This document shows, piece by piece, positions 33,845-42,163 of a stretch of DNA of 51,990 nt; position 1 is the stretch's first letter; each line of letters begins with the position of its first letter. Source of the stretch: Thermococcus sp. (lineage in GTDB: Archaea > Methanobacteriota_B > Thermococci > Thermococcales > Thermococcaceae); contig WAKU01000046.1 of NCBI GenBank assembly GCA_015523195.1, positions 1-51,990 on the forward strand, given 5' to 3'. The notes beneath the pieces were generated by a model. It did not search any database. It saw only the letters and a program-made list of their open reading frames with translations, and had not been told where the DNA came from. The translations under genes and the position numbers were made by a program.

Positions 33845-35212
33845 TCAACCCTCACAGCACTTCTCCTTCATGCTCGCCGGCAAAATCTCCTTGAAGCCCG
33901 TGTACTTCCAGAGAACCCTCGGGATCTTTACGACGCCTTCCTCTGTCTGGAAGTTCTCAAGTATCGCAACTATCGCCCTCGAAGTCGCTATCGCGGTCGA
34001 GTTGAGCGTATGGACGAAGCGCGGCTTCTCATGGGTCTTGTCGCGGAAGCGTATGTTCAGCCTTCTCGCCTGCCACTCCGTACAGTTGCTCGCTGAAACT
34101 ACCTCCCTGAACTTGCCCTGGCCGGCCATCCAGGCCTCTATGTCGTACTTTTTAGCTGCGACGTATCCCAAATCGCCGGTGCAGATGTTGACGACGCGGT
34201 AGGGGATCTCAAGGGCCTGAAAGAGCTCCTCTGCGTTCCGTATGATCTTCTCATGCCATTCCCAGCTCTCCTCCGGTCTTGAGTAGACGAACTGCTCGAC
34301 CTTGTGGAACTGGTGGACGCGGAAGATCCCCTTCGTGTCTTTTCCAGCTGTTCCAGCTTCCTTACGGAAGCACGGACTAATCCCGACGTAGAGGAGCGGT
34401 AAGTCATTTCCATCGAGGATCTCGTTGGCGTGCATTCCAGCTAACGGGTGCTCAGCCGTGGGGATCAGGTAGAGATCCTCGCCCTCAACCTTGTAAATCA
34501 CGTCCTCGAAGTCATCAAAGCTCGTGACGCCCTCTTCAACGAAGCGGTGCACCATGTAGGGGGGGACTACGGGAGTGAACCCCTTCTCGATGAGCCTGTC
34601 GAGGGCGAAGCGGAGCAACGATAGGTCGAGTATGACCAGCTCGTTCATGAGGTAGTAGAAGCGCGACCCGCTCACCTTCGCGGCCCTCTCAAGGTCTGCC
34701 CCGCGGAGAAGCTCAAGCATGTCCACGTGGAGCCTCGGCCTCCAGCTCAAAAGCTCGTACTCCATCTTCCCGAGGCTCTGCTCCTTAAAGCTTTCAAGGA
34801 AGCCCTCCCAGACCTTGGCTTTGCCCCAGAACCGTATCGGGACGTTTTCGGTGTCGTCCTTTCCTATCGGGACGGTCTCGTGGGTTATGTTCGGCAGCCT
34901 CCAGAGGTAGTAGTCGATCCTCTTCCTGAGTTCTTCGACTTCCCCCTCAAGGGCCTCGATCTGCCTCACTATCTCGTTGCTTTTAGCCAGGAGATCATCT
35001 ATCGGCTCACCGGCCTTTTTGCGCTTTCCTATCTGGATCGCGAGCTGGTTGCGCTCCTTCCTGAGCTGATTTATCTTCCTCAGGTTCTGGCGCCACTTCC
35101 TGTCGAGTTCGAGGATCTCATCTATCCAGGGGAGCTTATCGGTTTCGCCGCGCTTGATGAGATCCTTCCTAACGACCTCTGGATTTTCGCGGATGAGCTT
35201 TATATCGAGCAT
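33845..35212 (-). CDS. serS: Serine-tRNA ligase (class II)
   Basis: SerRS charges tRNA-Ser (one such tRNA is at 51321-51407). The 455-residue protein has an N-terminal coiled-coil arm (about 30-110), motif 2 CFRKEAGTAGKDTKGIFRVHQFHKVE and motif 3 LNSTAIATSRAIVAILEN, and ends KEKCCEG. Length and sequence match P. horikoshii SerRS. The ATG at 35212 follows GGAGGTGGAGGAG; the GTG three codons upstream is part of this RBS. The common bacterial/Thermococcales type, not the rare methanogen type. Confidence 0.97.
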   Translation of the reverse strand: MLDIKLIRENPEVVRKDLIKRGETDKLPWIDEILELDRKWRQNLRKINQLRKERNQLAIQIGKRKKAGEPIDDLLAKSNEIVRQIEALEGEVEELRKRIDYYLWRLPNITHETVPIGKDDTENVPIRFWGKAKVWEGFLESFKEQSLGKMEYELLSWRPRLHVDMLELLRGADLERAAKVSGSRFYYLMNELVILDLSLLRFALDRLIEKGFTPVVPPYMVHRFVEEGVTSFDDFEDVIYKVEGEDLYLIPTAEHPLAGMHANEILDGNDLPLLYVGISPCFRKEAGTAGKDTKGIFRVHQFHKVEQFVYSRPEESWEWHEKIIRNAEELFQALEIPYRVVNICTGDLGYVAAKKYDIEAWMAGQGKFREVVSASNCTEWQARRLNIRFRDKTHEKPRFVHTLNSTAIATSRAIVAILENFQTEEGVVKIPRVLWKYTGFKEILPASMKEKCCEG

Positions 35213-35261
35213 CTCCTCCACCTCCTAAGAGAGGGGAGAAGGGCCTAAAAAGGTTTTTGTA

Positions 35262-36464
35262 TCAGCCGAAGAAGGTGACCTCAACCTCCTCGCCGGCTTC
35301 CAGTATCTCAACGTTCTCGGGAACCTCTATGAAGCCGTCCGCATCAACGAAGCTCGTAACCGCCCCGCTCCCCTTGAGTATTGGTACGGCCCTCTCGCCG
35401 TCTATCCTCACGGGCAGAAACTGCCTCCTCCCCTTGACGGAGAAGACCTTGTGAGCGAGCTTTTTTCTGGTTTTCCTGACCTCGCTCTCCCTTCCAATTA
35501 GCCGCCTGAGGAGCGGTGCGACGAGGAGGGTGAAGTTGGTGAGGCAGCTCGTTGGGTAGCCGGGAAGGCCAAATACAGGCTTTCCGTCTATCTCACCTAT
35601 TATCGTCGGTTTGCCCGGCTGGATCGCTATGCCGTGGACGTAGAGCCTCCCCAAGCGCTCCACGATCGAACTCGTGAGGTCTCTTATCCCCCCGCTCGCC
35701 CCTCCGCTTATGAGAACCAAGTCACACTTCGATACTCCCTCAACTATCAGTCTCGCTAAGTTCTTGGCGTCGTCCCCTGAAACCCCGAGGAAGCAGGCCT
35801 CTGCTCCGAGCTCCCTGATCGCATCGGTGACAGCCCTCCCGTTTATGTCGTATATCTGTCCGGGCCCAAGCTCCCTCCCGGGCAGAACGATCTCGTTTCC
35901 AGTGCTTATTACAGCTACCTTCGGCCTCCTGAAGACCCTAACCCTCCCAATCCCGATGGCGGAGAGCAGGGCCGTTTCTTTAAACGTGAGCCTGGTTCCC
36001 TTTTTAAGCAGCATCTTTCCCCTTGAAATGTCTGTGCCAGCTTTCATAACGCCAAGGGATGGATAGGCTGGCTTGTAGAGAACTATCTCATCGTCCTCGC
36101 GTTCTACATCTTCGAACTGCACAACCGCGTCAGTCCCCTCCGGTAGCGGGGCACCGGTGGATATGTAGACCGCCGAGCCCTTCCCAACAAGGGCAGGGTA
36201 AACCTCGCCCGCGTGAACCTCGCCAACAACGTGGAGCCGAACGGGTCGGGCCTCGCTTGCCATGAAGGTGTCCTCGGCGCGGAGGGCGTAGCCGTCCACC
36301 GTGGCCCTGTCGAAGGGCGGGACGTCTATAGGAGAGACAACGTCCTCGGCCAAAACCCTGCCGAGGGCCTCATCCAAGGCGACTTCCTCAACGGAGGGGG
36401 TTAGGTTAAAGGATTCTACAACCCTAAGGGCTTCTTCAAGGGGGACAACGTTCAGGAAAGCCAT
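35262..36464 (-). CDS. moeA: Molybdopterin molybdenumtransferase MoeA (tungsten/molybdenum cofactor)
   Basis: MoeA inserts metal into adenylylated pterin; in Thermococcales this serves mostly tungsten enzymes. The 400-residue protein shows the MoeA order: VDGYALRAED near 60-70, a variable beta domain, VAVISTGNEIV (about 185), ISGGASGGIRD and FGLPGYPTSCLTNF. The C-terminal domain IV is present. The ATG at 36464 has GGTGGTGCTT in front. It is the last gene on this strand before tRNA-Arg(CCU). Confidence 0.93.
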   Translation of the reverse strand: MAFLNVVPLEEALRVVESFNLTPSVEEVALDEALGRVLAEDVVSPIDVPPFDRATVDGYALRAEDTFMASEARPVRLHVVGEVHAGEVYPALVGKGSAVYISTGAPLPEGTDAVVQFEDVEREDDEIVLYKPAYPSLGVMKAGTDISRGKMLLKKGTRLTFKETALLSAIGIGRVRVFRRPKVAVISTGNEIVLPGRELGPGQIYDINGRAVTDAIRELGAEACFLGVSGDDAKNLARLIVEGVSKCDLVLISGGASGGIRDLTSSIVERLGRLYVHGIAIQPGKPTIIGEIDGKPVFGLPGYPTSCLTNFTLLVAPLLRRLIGRESEVRKTRKKLAHKVFSVKGRRQFLPVRIDGERAVPILKGSGAVTSFVDADGFIEVPENVEILEAGEEVEVTFFG

Positions 36465-36507
36465 AAGCACCACCAAGAAGGGTTGGGTGAGGGGTATAAA
36501 TGGCTTT

Positions 36508-36585
36508 TGGCGGACCGGCGGGGCTTCGAACCCCGGACCTGCGGCTTAGGAGGCCGCCGCCCTATCCTGGCTAGGCTACCGGTCC
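36508..36585 (-). tRNA. tRNA-Arg (anticodon CCU)
   Basis: A complete cloverleaf on the minus strand: acceptor GGACCGG/CCGGTCC, anticodon stem GCGGC/GCCGC with loop CTCCTAA (anticodon CCT), T-arm CGGGG-TTCGAAG-CCCCG, discriminator G and an encoded CCA (36508-36510). No intron. It reads AGG codons. Its TATA box at 36614-36622 is palindromic and may also serve the divergent Lrp gene. Confidence 0.97.
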
Positions 36586-36613
36586 ACGGCCCGCTACAAC
36601 CTTCAGCGGAGGG

Positions 36614-36622
36614 TATTTAAAG
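36614..36622. promoter_or_regulatory. Palindromic TATA box shared by tRNA-Arg(CCU) and the Lrp-family gene
   Basis: TATTTAAAG reads CTTTAAATA on the other strand. It lies about 30 bp from the tRNA 5' end (36585) and about 34 bp from the Lrp ATG (36652), so one element fits both divergent units. No second TATA box is visible in the 66-bp gap. Confidence 0.45.
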
Positions 36623-36651
36623 TTTGCGGTAAAGTAGTGTGGGGGGTTGGG

Positions 36652-37110
36652 ATGGACGAACTGGACAGGAGGATACTCGAACTCCTTCAGGAGAACGCGA
36701 GAATGTCCTACAGGGAGATAGCGAAGGCAGTCGGGGTTGCGGTTGGCACGGTTTACAACAGGATAAAGAGGATGGAAGAGGAGGGGATCATAAGGGGTTT
36801 TTACGTGGGCATAGACTACGAGAGGGTCGGCTTTGGACTCACGGCCGTGGTCGGGATAAAAGCCCGGGGGAAGGATATAGTCCGGATCGAGGAGGAGATA
36901 GCCGAGAACCCGAGGGTCATGCAGGTCTACGACGTCACCGGAGAGTACGACATAATCGTCGTCGCAAAGTTCAGGGACAGGGCCGACATGAACCGCTTTG
37001 TGAAGTGGCTTCTCTCGCTGGAGGGCGTGGAAAAGACCAACACGAGCGTTGTAATGGACATAGTTAAGGAGAAGCCCTCCATCAAACTCGGGATCAGCGA
37101 AGGATTATGA
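36652..37110 (+). CDS. Lrp/AsnC-family transcription regulator
   Basis: The 152-residue regulator has the HTH MSYREIAKAVGVAVGTVYNRIKRMEEEGII (about 17-46) and a RAM domain whose core is VYDVTGEYDIIVVAKF (about 98-113). This is a second, distinct Lrp paralogue in the window. The ATG at 36652 follows GGGGGGTTGGG. Its 3' end overlaps the convergent downstream gene by 17 bp. Ligand and targets cannot be read; many relatives respond to amino acids. Confidence 0.9.
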   Translation: MDELDRRILELLQENARMSYREIAKAVGVAVGTVYNRIKRMEEEGIIRGFYVGIDYERVGFGLTAVVGIKARGKDIVRIEEEIAENPRVMQVYDVTGEYDIIVVAKFRDRADMNRFVKWLLSLEGVEKTNTSVVMDIVKEKPSIKLGISEGL

Positions 37111-37429
37111 AACTGCCCGAGGATTCCACGAAGCGCTGGGCGAAGTCCTCGACGCTCTCAGCGGGAAGCTCAACCCTGATCCCGTTGACGGTGCCCCTGA
37201 AAACGTACTTCCTCACGGATATCCCGGATATCGGCTCGAAGTTTGGATTGGAGGAGATGGTATCCTTAAGAACCCGGTCGAACTCCTCCCTGAAAACCCC
37301 GACTATCTCACCCTCCATGTTTAGCTCCCTGCCGCACTCTTCCGCGGGGCAGTGGAAGGTAAAGGGCACGCCGGGCTCGGCATCGACCGGGATCGTCAGC
37401 CCCTCAACGTTGTAGACCATGAACCTCAT
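37094..37429 (-). CDS. Conserved-looking hypothetical protein (111 aa)
   Basis: The protein begins MRFMVYNVEGLTIPVDAEPG and contains a HCPAEECGREL segment, a possible CxxxxC metal or disulfide pair. The rest alternates strand and helix without a recognisable domain. Its ATG follows the stop of the phosphoribosyltransferase-like regulator by two bases, with GGAGAGATAG as RBS, so the two are co-expressed. It ends inside the Lrp gene on the other strand (17-bp overlap). Function unknown. Confidence 0.7.
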   Translation of the reverse strand: MRFMVYNVEGLTIPVDAEPGVPFTFHCPAEECGRELNMEGEIVGVFREEFDRVLKDTISSNPNFEPISGISVRKYVFRGTVNGIRVELPAESVEDFAQRFVESSGSFIILR

Positions 37430-37431
37430 GG

Positions 37432-38151
37432 CTATCTCTCCAGGGTCACTATGCTTTCAACAGGGATTGAGTACTCATCCCTGAGCTTTTCAACTATGTC
37501 GCCAACGCTGACGAGGAAGAGCATTCCGACGGGCTTCGCACCGGCCATACTGCAGAGTTCGGCGAGGGCCCTCTGGGTTTCCCCGCTCCTTATGACGTCG
37601 TCAACGATCAGGACCCTCTCCCCCTTTCCAACGGCCCACGTGGGGAGGTAGAGGGTGCTCAAGCTCCCGGAGGCACTTGAGACGTAGTTCACCTCGTAGA
37701 ACTTCTCGATTCCGACTTCCTTCTTCTTCTTCGCGTAGACAACATCAACACCCATCTCCCTTCCGATGTAGACGGCGAGGGGTATCCCGTCTGTTGCAGC
37801 CGTGAGGATCTTGTCTATCTCAAGGTCAGAGAAGCGGCTTGCTATATCCTCCGCGAGGAGGGACATGAGGGAGGTATCGCTGAGCACCGACATGCTGTCG
37901 AAGAAACCCCTGCTGTCAAAGTGAAGCCTCCTGTACACCTCGGAAGGGAGATCAACGTACTGGCCCAGCAGTTCTAACAGCTCCCTCGTCCTCTCGCTGC
38001 TCGGCAGCACCTTGCCCCTAACGTACCTGTTGAGAACGGTTATGGGAAGCCCGGTTATCTTCGAGAGCTCCTCGTATGTGTAGTTTTCCTTGAGCAGCCT
38101 CAATACGTTGATGAGCCTCAACTTCTCCTTCACTGACTTCAACTGGCCCAT
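37432..38151 (-). CDS. HTH plus PyrE-like phosphoribosyltransferase-domain regulator (GfcR type)
   Basis: The 239-residue protein joins an N-terminal helix-turn-helix (TYEELSKITGLPITVLNRYVRGKVLPS, about 27-53) to a type I phosphoribosyltransferase fold with the PRPP motif VLIVDDVIRSGET (about 182-194). This architecture is that of the archaeal PyrE2-like/GfcR regulators, in which the PRT domain senses a ligand. The ATG at 38151 follows GGAGGTGGTTTT. Target genes cannot be inferred; purine or sugar metabolism are the usual ones. Confidence 0.82.
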   Translation of the reverse strand: MGQLKSVKEKLRLINVLRLLKENYTYEELSKITGLPITVLNRYVRGKVLPSSERTRELLELLGQYVDLPSEVYRRLHFDSRGFFDSMSVLSDTSLMSLLAEDIASRFSDLEIDKILTAATDGIPLAVYIGREMGVDVVYAKKKKEVGIEKFYEVNYVSSASGSLSTLYLPTWAVGKGERVLIVDDVIRSGETQRALAELCSMAGAKPVGMLFLVSVGDIVEKLRDEYSIPVESIVTLER

Positions 38152-38205
38152 AAAACCACCTCCGGTGCCCATGAATTAACAAGAAAATGTATAAATACGT
38201 TTCGG

Positions 38206-38715
38206 TCACCGCTCCCCATCCGACCCGAGGCTCAGCCGGTAGCCCTCAATCACATCGCCGTACTCACGGAGGATGAAGTCCGCGTCAACCTGCTCCCCCT
38301 CCGGGTGGTTGATCCCGGGGCAGAGGCCGTCTTCTCTGATGTAGACCTCCATAACGGTTCCCCTCCTGACGAAGACGAAGGGATAGAGCCTGCACGCGAG
38401 TGGGCGGCGGGAGTAGATGCGGCATCTCTTTGTCTCTGGATCGAGGAAGACGCACGCCCCATCGTAGGGCCTCTTCTTGAGGGCATAGCCAAGGAACTTG
38501 CCCTCCCGGTAGAACATCTTCTCGTAGTCCACGAACTCCCAGGCGCTGTAGCCGAGATCCTCTATCCTGACCACATCCTCGTCCCGGAGGGGAACTTCGA
38601 GCTCCATGCAGCACTTTCCACAGTCCTCGATGCACTTGAAGGTAACCCTCCTGTGAACCCTAACTTCAAGTGTAACCAAGTCAATTGTAGCAATGGGCTC
38701 CCCCTCAACTTCCAA
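38206..38715 (-). CDS. YkgJ/FliB-family cysteine-cluster protein
   Basis: The 169-residue protein has the YkgJ pattern: FKCIEDCGKCC (about 26-36) near the N-terminus and CVFLDPETKRCRIYSRRPLACRLYPF (about 86-111), followed by a further cysteine in GLCPGI. The spacing suggests an Fe-S or zinc cluster; some members are N-methylases. It follows the RAM protein by 13 bp and srp54 on the same strand. Exact role unknown. Confidence 0.85.
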   Translation of the reverse strand: MEVEGEPIATIDLVTLEVRVHRRVTFKCIEDCGKCCMELEVPLRDEDVVRIEDLGYSAWEFVDYEKMFYREGKFLGYALKKRPYDGACVFLDPETKRCRIYSRRPLACRLYPFVFVRRGTVMEVYIREDGLCPGINHPEGEQVDADFILREYGDVIEGYRLSLGSDGER

Positions 38716-38728
38716 ACCGGGCCCCCCA

Positions 38729-38977
38729 TCACTTTATCCCGTAGGTGCTCGCTATCAGGGTCTCTGTGAGCTCTATATCCCCCTCACCAAGCTTCCTGAG
38801 GAGCCCGTCGTGAAAGCTGTCGAGGCCCTTTATGTCCTCGACCTCTATCCTGAGGAGAACGTCGTACTCCCCGTACACACGGTATATCTCCTTAACGGCC
38901 GGATGGGCCTTTAAGGCCTCGTAGACCTCGTTCTCCTTTCCAGGGCGGGCCACGATCAGGATTATGGCCTCCATCAT
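38729..38977 (-). CDS. Stand-alone RAM (Lrp/AsnC effector-binding) domain protein
   Basis: The 82-residue protein has only the ligand-binding half of Lrp/AsnC regulators: EAIILIVARPGKENEVYEAL, VKEIYRVYGEYDVLLRIEVED, and a terminal TETLIAS strand. There is no DNA-binding domain. Such proteins form oligomers that may bind amino acids or pair with full-length Lrp proteins. It overlaps the srp54 stop codon by four bases, so it is coupled to srp54. Confidence 0.85.
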   Translation of the reverse strand: MMEAIILIVARPGKENEVYEALKAHPAVKEIYRVYGEYDVLLRIEVEDIKGLDSFHDGLLRKLGEGDIELTETLIASTYGIK

Positions 38978-40320
38978 AATCCCAACCCCCCAAAGTTGAA
39001 GTTCTTGGCCATCTTGGCGAGCTTCCTCTTATCCAGGCTCTTGAACATCTTCCTCATCTGCTGATACTGTGAGAGCAGTTCCCTTACCTCCTTTGCCGAG
39101 GTCCCAGAGCCCCTCGCAATCCGCCTCACGCGGGAGTAGTTTATGAGGTCGGGATTCTCAAGCTCCTCCTCCGTCATGGAGTCCATTATCACCCTGTATT
39201 TCCTCAGCTTTTCCTCCCCAACCTTGAGGGCCTCATCCGGCAGGCTGTAGCCAAGGCCCGGGATCATCTGGAGGATCTGCTTGAGGGGTCCCATGTTCTG
39301 CATTGCCTCAAGCTGGGCGTACATATCCTTGAGGCTGAACTTCCCCCTCAGGAACTTCTCAACGTCCTCCTCTTTGAGCTGCTTCTTCTTCTGGAGCTCC
39401 TCAAACTTTTCGAGTAGTCCCTCTATGTCGCCGAGACCGAGGAGCCTCGAGACGAAGCGCTTCGGGTCGAAGGGCTCCAAGTCCTCGATCCTCTCGCCAA
39501 CGCCGATGAACTTTATCGGCGCGCCGGTTGCCGCAACGGCCGAGAGCGCACCACCGCCCTTCGCACTCCCGTCAAGCTTCGTGACGATTATGGAACCGAT
39601 TGGAGTGGCCTCCTTGAAGGCGAGGGCCTGGTGGTATGCCTGCTGTCCTATCGTGCCATCTATCACGAGGATGACCTCATGGGGCCTTATGGCAGCGCTT
39701 ATCTGCCTCATCTCCTCGATAAGCCCTTTCTCCTCCTTGTGCCTCCCGGCGGTGTCAACTATTACAACATCGACGCCCCTACCCTTAAAGTACTCGACCC
39801 CCTCCCTCGCGAGCTTTATCGCATCCTTCTCACTGGGGTCGCCGAAGACCTCCACCCCTATCGGTTCCACGAGCTGCTTGAGCTGATGATAGGCCCCGGG
39901 CCTCCAGGTGTCGGTGCACACGATGCCAACCCTATAGCCCCTCCTCTGCAGGTGCCTCGCGAGCTTCGCTATCGTCGTGGTCTTCCCGGAGCCCTGTATG
40001 CCGACGGTGAGTAGAACAGTGGGCTTCTCCCTTATCTCTAACGGAACCGCCTCCCTGCCCAGGAGGTTGGTTAGCTCTTCGTAGACGATCCTAACGACGT
40101 GCTCCTTGGGGCTCATACCAGCAGGGGGCTTCTCCTTAAGGGCCCTTTCCTGTATCCTCCGGGTAAGCTGGAGGACAAGTCTTACGTTGACGTCCGACTG
40201 GAGCAGGGCCCTCTGGATATCCCTCACGACGTCCTTAATCAGGGCCTCATCAACGGTACCTGAGCGCGCCAGCTTTCGGAGTGCACTGTTAAGGGCCTTC
40301 CCAAGCTTTTCCAAGGCCAT
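38974..40320 (-). CDS. srp54: Signal recognition particle GTPase SRP54
   Basis: SRP54 binds signal peptides and 7S RNA and docks with FtsY. The 448-residue protein has an N domain (1-90), a G domain with G1 GIQGSGKTTT (about 108-117), DTWRPGAYHQLKQL, DTAGRHKEE and TKLDGSAKGGGAL, and a methionine-rich M domain from about 300, with the SRP RNA-binding helix RIARGSGTSAKEVRELL. The ATG at 40320 has GGTGAGATTG in front. It heads a unit with the RAM and YkgJ proteins. Confidence 0.97.
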   Translation of the reverse strand: MALEKLGKALNSALRKLARSGTVDEALIKDVVRDIQRALLQSDVNVRLVLQLTRRIQERALKEKPPAGMSPKEHVVRIVYEELTNLLGREAVPLEIREKPTVLLTVGIQGSGKTTTIAKLARHLQRRGYRVGIVCTDTWRPGAYHQLKQLVEPIGVEVFGDPSEKDAIKLAREGVEYFKGRGVDVVIVDTAGRHKEEKGLIEEMRQISAAIRPHEVILVIDGTIGQQAYHQALAFKEATPIGSIIVTKLDGSAKGGGALSAVAATGAPIKFIGVGERIEDLEPFDPKRFVSRLLGLGDIEGLLEKFEELQKKKQLKEEDVEKFLRGKFSLKDMYAQLEAMQNMGPLKQILQMIPGLGYSLPDEALKVGEEKLRKYRVIMDSMTEEELENPDLINYSRVRRIARGSGTSAKEVRELLSQYQQMRKMFKSLDKRKLAKMAKNFNFGGLGL

Positions 40321-40458
40321 CAATCTCACCAGAGACCGATGCAGGCCAAAGTTTATAACCCTTCTCTTAACCTCGGCTAAATAGAACCTCAGGAACCCGC
40401 TGAACTGGCAGTTTAATCGACTATTGCCGACATAACTGTTAACAATCGTCTTTAGAAA

Positions 40459-40470
40459 GGTTTTTATACT
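40459..40470 (+). promoter_or_regulatory. TATA box of the 69-residue protein gene
   Basis: GGTTTTTATACT predicts a transcript start near 40491 and a leader of about 10 nt that carries the GGTGATG RBS. Confidence 0.5.
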
Positions 40471-40500
40471 TTGAAGTTGTAGATATTACCGGTGATGCCC

Positions 40501-40710
40501 ATGACAACCGTGATAAGGAGGAACCCAGTCAGGTTCCTGAAGGAGCTGAAGATGTTTTACAACGATATCTGGGAGATCCCTGGTAGCAAGTACCTCTCAA
40601 AGCCAGATTTCCTTGTGGTAGACCAGAGGGGAAAGAAAAGAATGAAGGTGAGCTTCGTCGCCCTCGACGACGGCGAGACCGTCAGCGTTGTTTACGAAGA
40701 GTTAAACTGA
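40501..40710 (+). CDS. Small conserved-looking protein (69 aa), function unknown
   Basis: The protein reads MTTVIRRNPVRFLKELKMFY and continues with a tryptophan-containing IWEIPGSKYL, then strands FLVVDQRGKKRMKVSFVALDD and VSVVYEEL. It looks like a small alpha/beta or SH3-like protein with a net positive charge. The ATG at 40501 has GGTGATGCCC as RBS; in-frame GTG and ATG just upstream overlap that RBS. It is divergent from srp54 with its own promoter. I recognise no family. Confidence 0.75.
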   Translation: MTTVIRRNPVRFLKELKMFYNDIWEIPGSKYLSKPDFLVVDQRGKKRMKVSFVALDDGETVSVVYEELN

Positions 40711-40795
40711 TTTCGTTGTTTGACGTGATTAAACAAGAAGCTCAATTCGCAAGGATTAAATATTTTGGAGGTCTTATTTGATTTGGTGAAAGGGT

Positions 40796-42133
40796 GTGAA
40801 CCAAAAACACACCGAAGATAGGGAAACCTTCCTATCAGTTCTAAAGATCGCGAAGGAAATACCCGATGATTACATTCGAACTATCACGCTCTCGAGGATC
40901 GCCCTCAGGTTAATGGAACTCGGAATACCCGAGGCAAAGCTCGCGTTTAAGCTCGCGGTCTCGTCCGTTGAGGAAATAGACAATCCTGTTCTAATGATAA
41001 AGGCACTCCTTGACGTTTCTAAATACCTCCACAGGGCCGGAAGCGGAGATCTCGCCAAGGCCACCCTACAGCAGGCCTATGAGAGCGCCCTCCTCCTGAG
41101 GGGGCCCATCAGAGACGACCTTCTGAAGGAGATTGCACTGGCCGCGATGGCCCAGGGCCTGGATGAGGAGGCGGCCTTTTATGCCCTGGACATGTCTTCG
41201 GGGGAGAAGGACGCGATACTGCTCGGGATAGTGAAGAACCTCGTTAAAAAAGGCAAGTTGAGAAAGGCGGCGCTCATCGCGGAGAGGATAGAAGACGACG
41301 AAACGAGGTCGGAGGCGTACTACACGATATCCCAATGGTACCTCTCCAGGGAGCAGTTTGCAACGGTTCTGGCTCTCATGTCCAAGATGGATGGACGCTT
41401 TCTCGTGAAAGCCTCAGAGGAGCTCGGGAGGCGACTTTCGGAAAGCGACCTGTCCGAGGATACATACGGCAAGTTCGCGGAAGCCGTGAAGGGACTCGAG
41501 GAGGAGAAGGGAATAAGACTTATGGAGCGTTTCCTATTGGGATTCCTCTCAAAGGGAAAAGTTGACACGGTAGCGGAAGTAGTGAACTCCCTCAAGCACG
41601 ATAGAAAAGGAGAGGTAGCGGCCTATCTCGCGAGGAAGACCGTGGACAAGCCCTCACTGCTCGGGGGACTCATCGGAAAACTGAGCCTTGAACCGGATGA
41701 ATTCGATGCCGTTGCCAAGGCGGTGATGGACGAGCTCCTTGAGGGGAGGATAGGTGGGGAGTACCTCCCGGTTGTCTTGGAAATCGGGAGGAGGACTGAG
41801 AGCGAAGCGGTTCTCGTAAAGGTGACAACGTACCTGGCCAGGTTGGGTGAGATAAAGGCTGCGGAGAGGTTTGCGGCGCCGATAGAGGAGCCTTATTTCA
41901 GATCCCTTGCCTTCGGTGCGATAGCCCTCGCAAAGCTCAGGGACGGAGATATCGACGGGGCCATAGAGGCTGCCACTGAAGTGAAGGACAGAAAATGGGG
42001 CTCGTGGCTCATGGGGGAGATACTGGTTAAGGTGCTCGACAGGGCCGTGGGAGAAAGTGCCGACAGGGAGCTCGGCGAGAAAGCCGCCGACCACAGGAAG
42101 CTGATAGAGGGGAAAGCTTCAAAGGGTTTATAA
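40796..42133 (+). CDS. Alpha-solenoid repeat protein (HEAT/TPR-like), function unknown
   Basis: The 445-residue protein is all helical, with repeats of about 35-40 residues: YIRTITLSRIALRLMELGIP, VLMIKALLDVSKYLHRAGSG, DLLKEIALAAMAQGLDEEA, AILLGIVKNLVKKGKLRKAA, then ARLGEIKAAERFAAP and FRSLAFGAIALAKLRDGD. No catalytic motif, signal peptide or membrane segment. The GTG start has GGTGAAAGG upstream and a TATA-like GATTAAATATTT at 40754-40765. It lies 30 bp upstream of the phosphorylase gene. Probably a cytoplasmic binding scaffold. Confidence 0.72.
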   Translation: MNQKHTEDRETFLSVLKIAKEIPDDYIRTITLSRIALRLMELGIPEAKLAFKLAVSSVEEIDNPVLMIKALLDVSKYLHRAGSGDLAKATLQQAYESALLLRGPIRDDLLKEIALAAMAQGLDEEAAFYALDMSSGEKDAILLGIVKNLVKKGKLRKAALIAERIEDDETRSEAYYTISQWYLSREQFATVLALMSKMDGRFLVKASEELGRRLSESDLSEDTYGKFAEAVKGLEEEKGIRLMERFLLGFLSKGKVDTVAEVVNSLKHDRKGEVAAYLARKTVDKPSLLGGLIGKLSLEPDEFDAVAKAVMDELLEGRIGGEYLPVVLEIGRRTESEAVLVKVTTYLARLGEIKAAERFAAPIEEPYFRSLAFGAIALAKLRDGDIDGAIEAATEVKDRKWGSWLMGEILVKVLDRAVGESADRELGEKAADHRKLIEGKASKGL

Positions 42134-42163
42134 GACCCTCGCAACAGTAAGGCTGGTGATACC

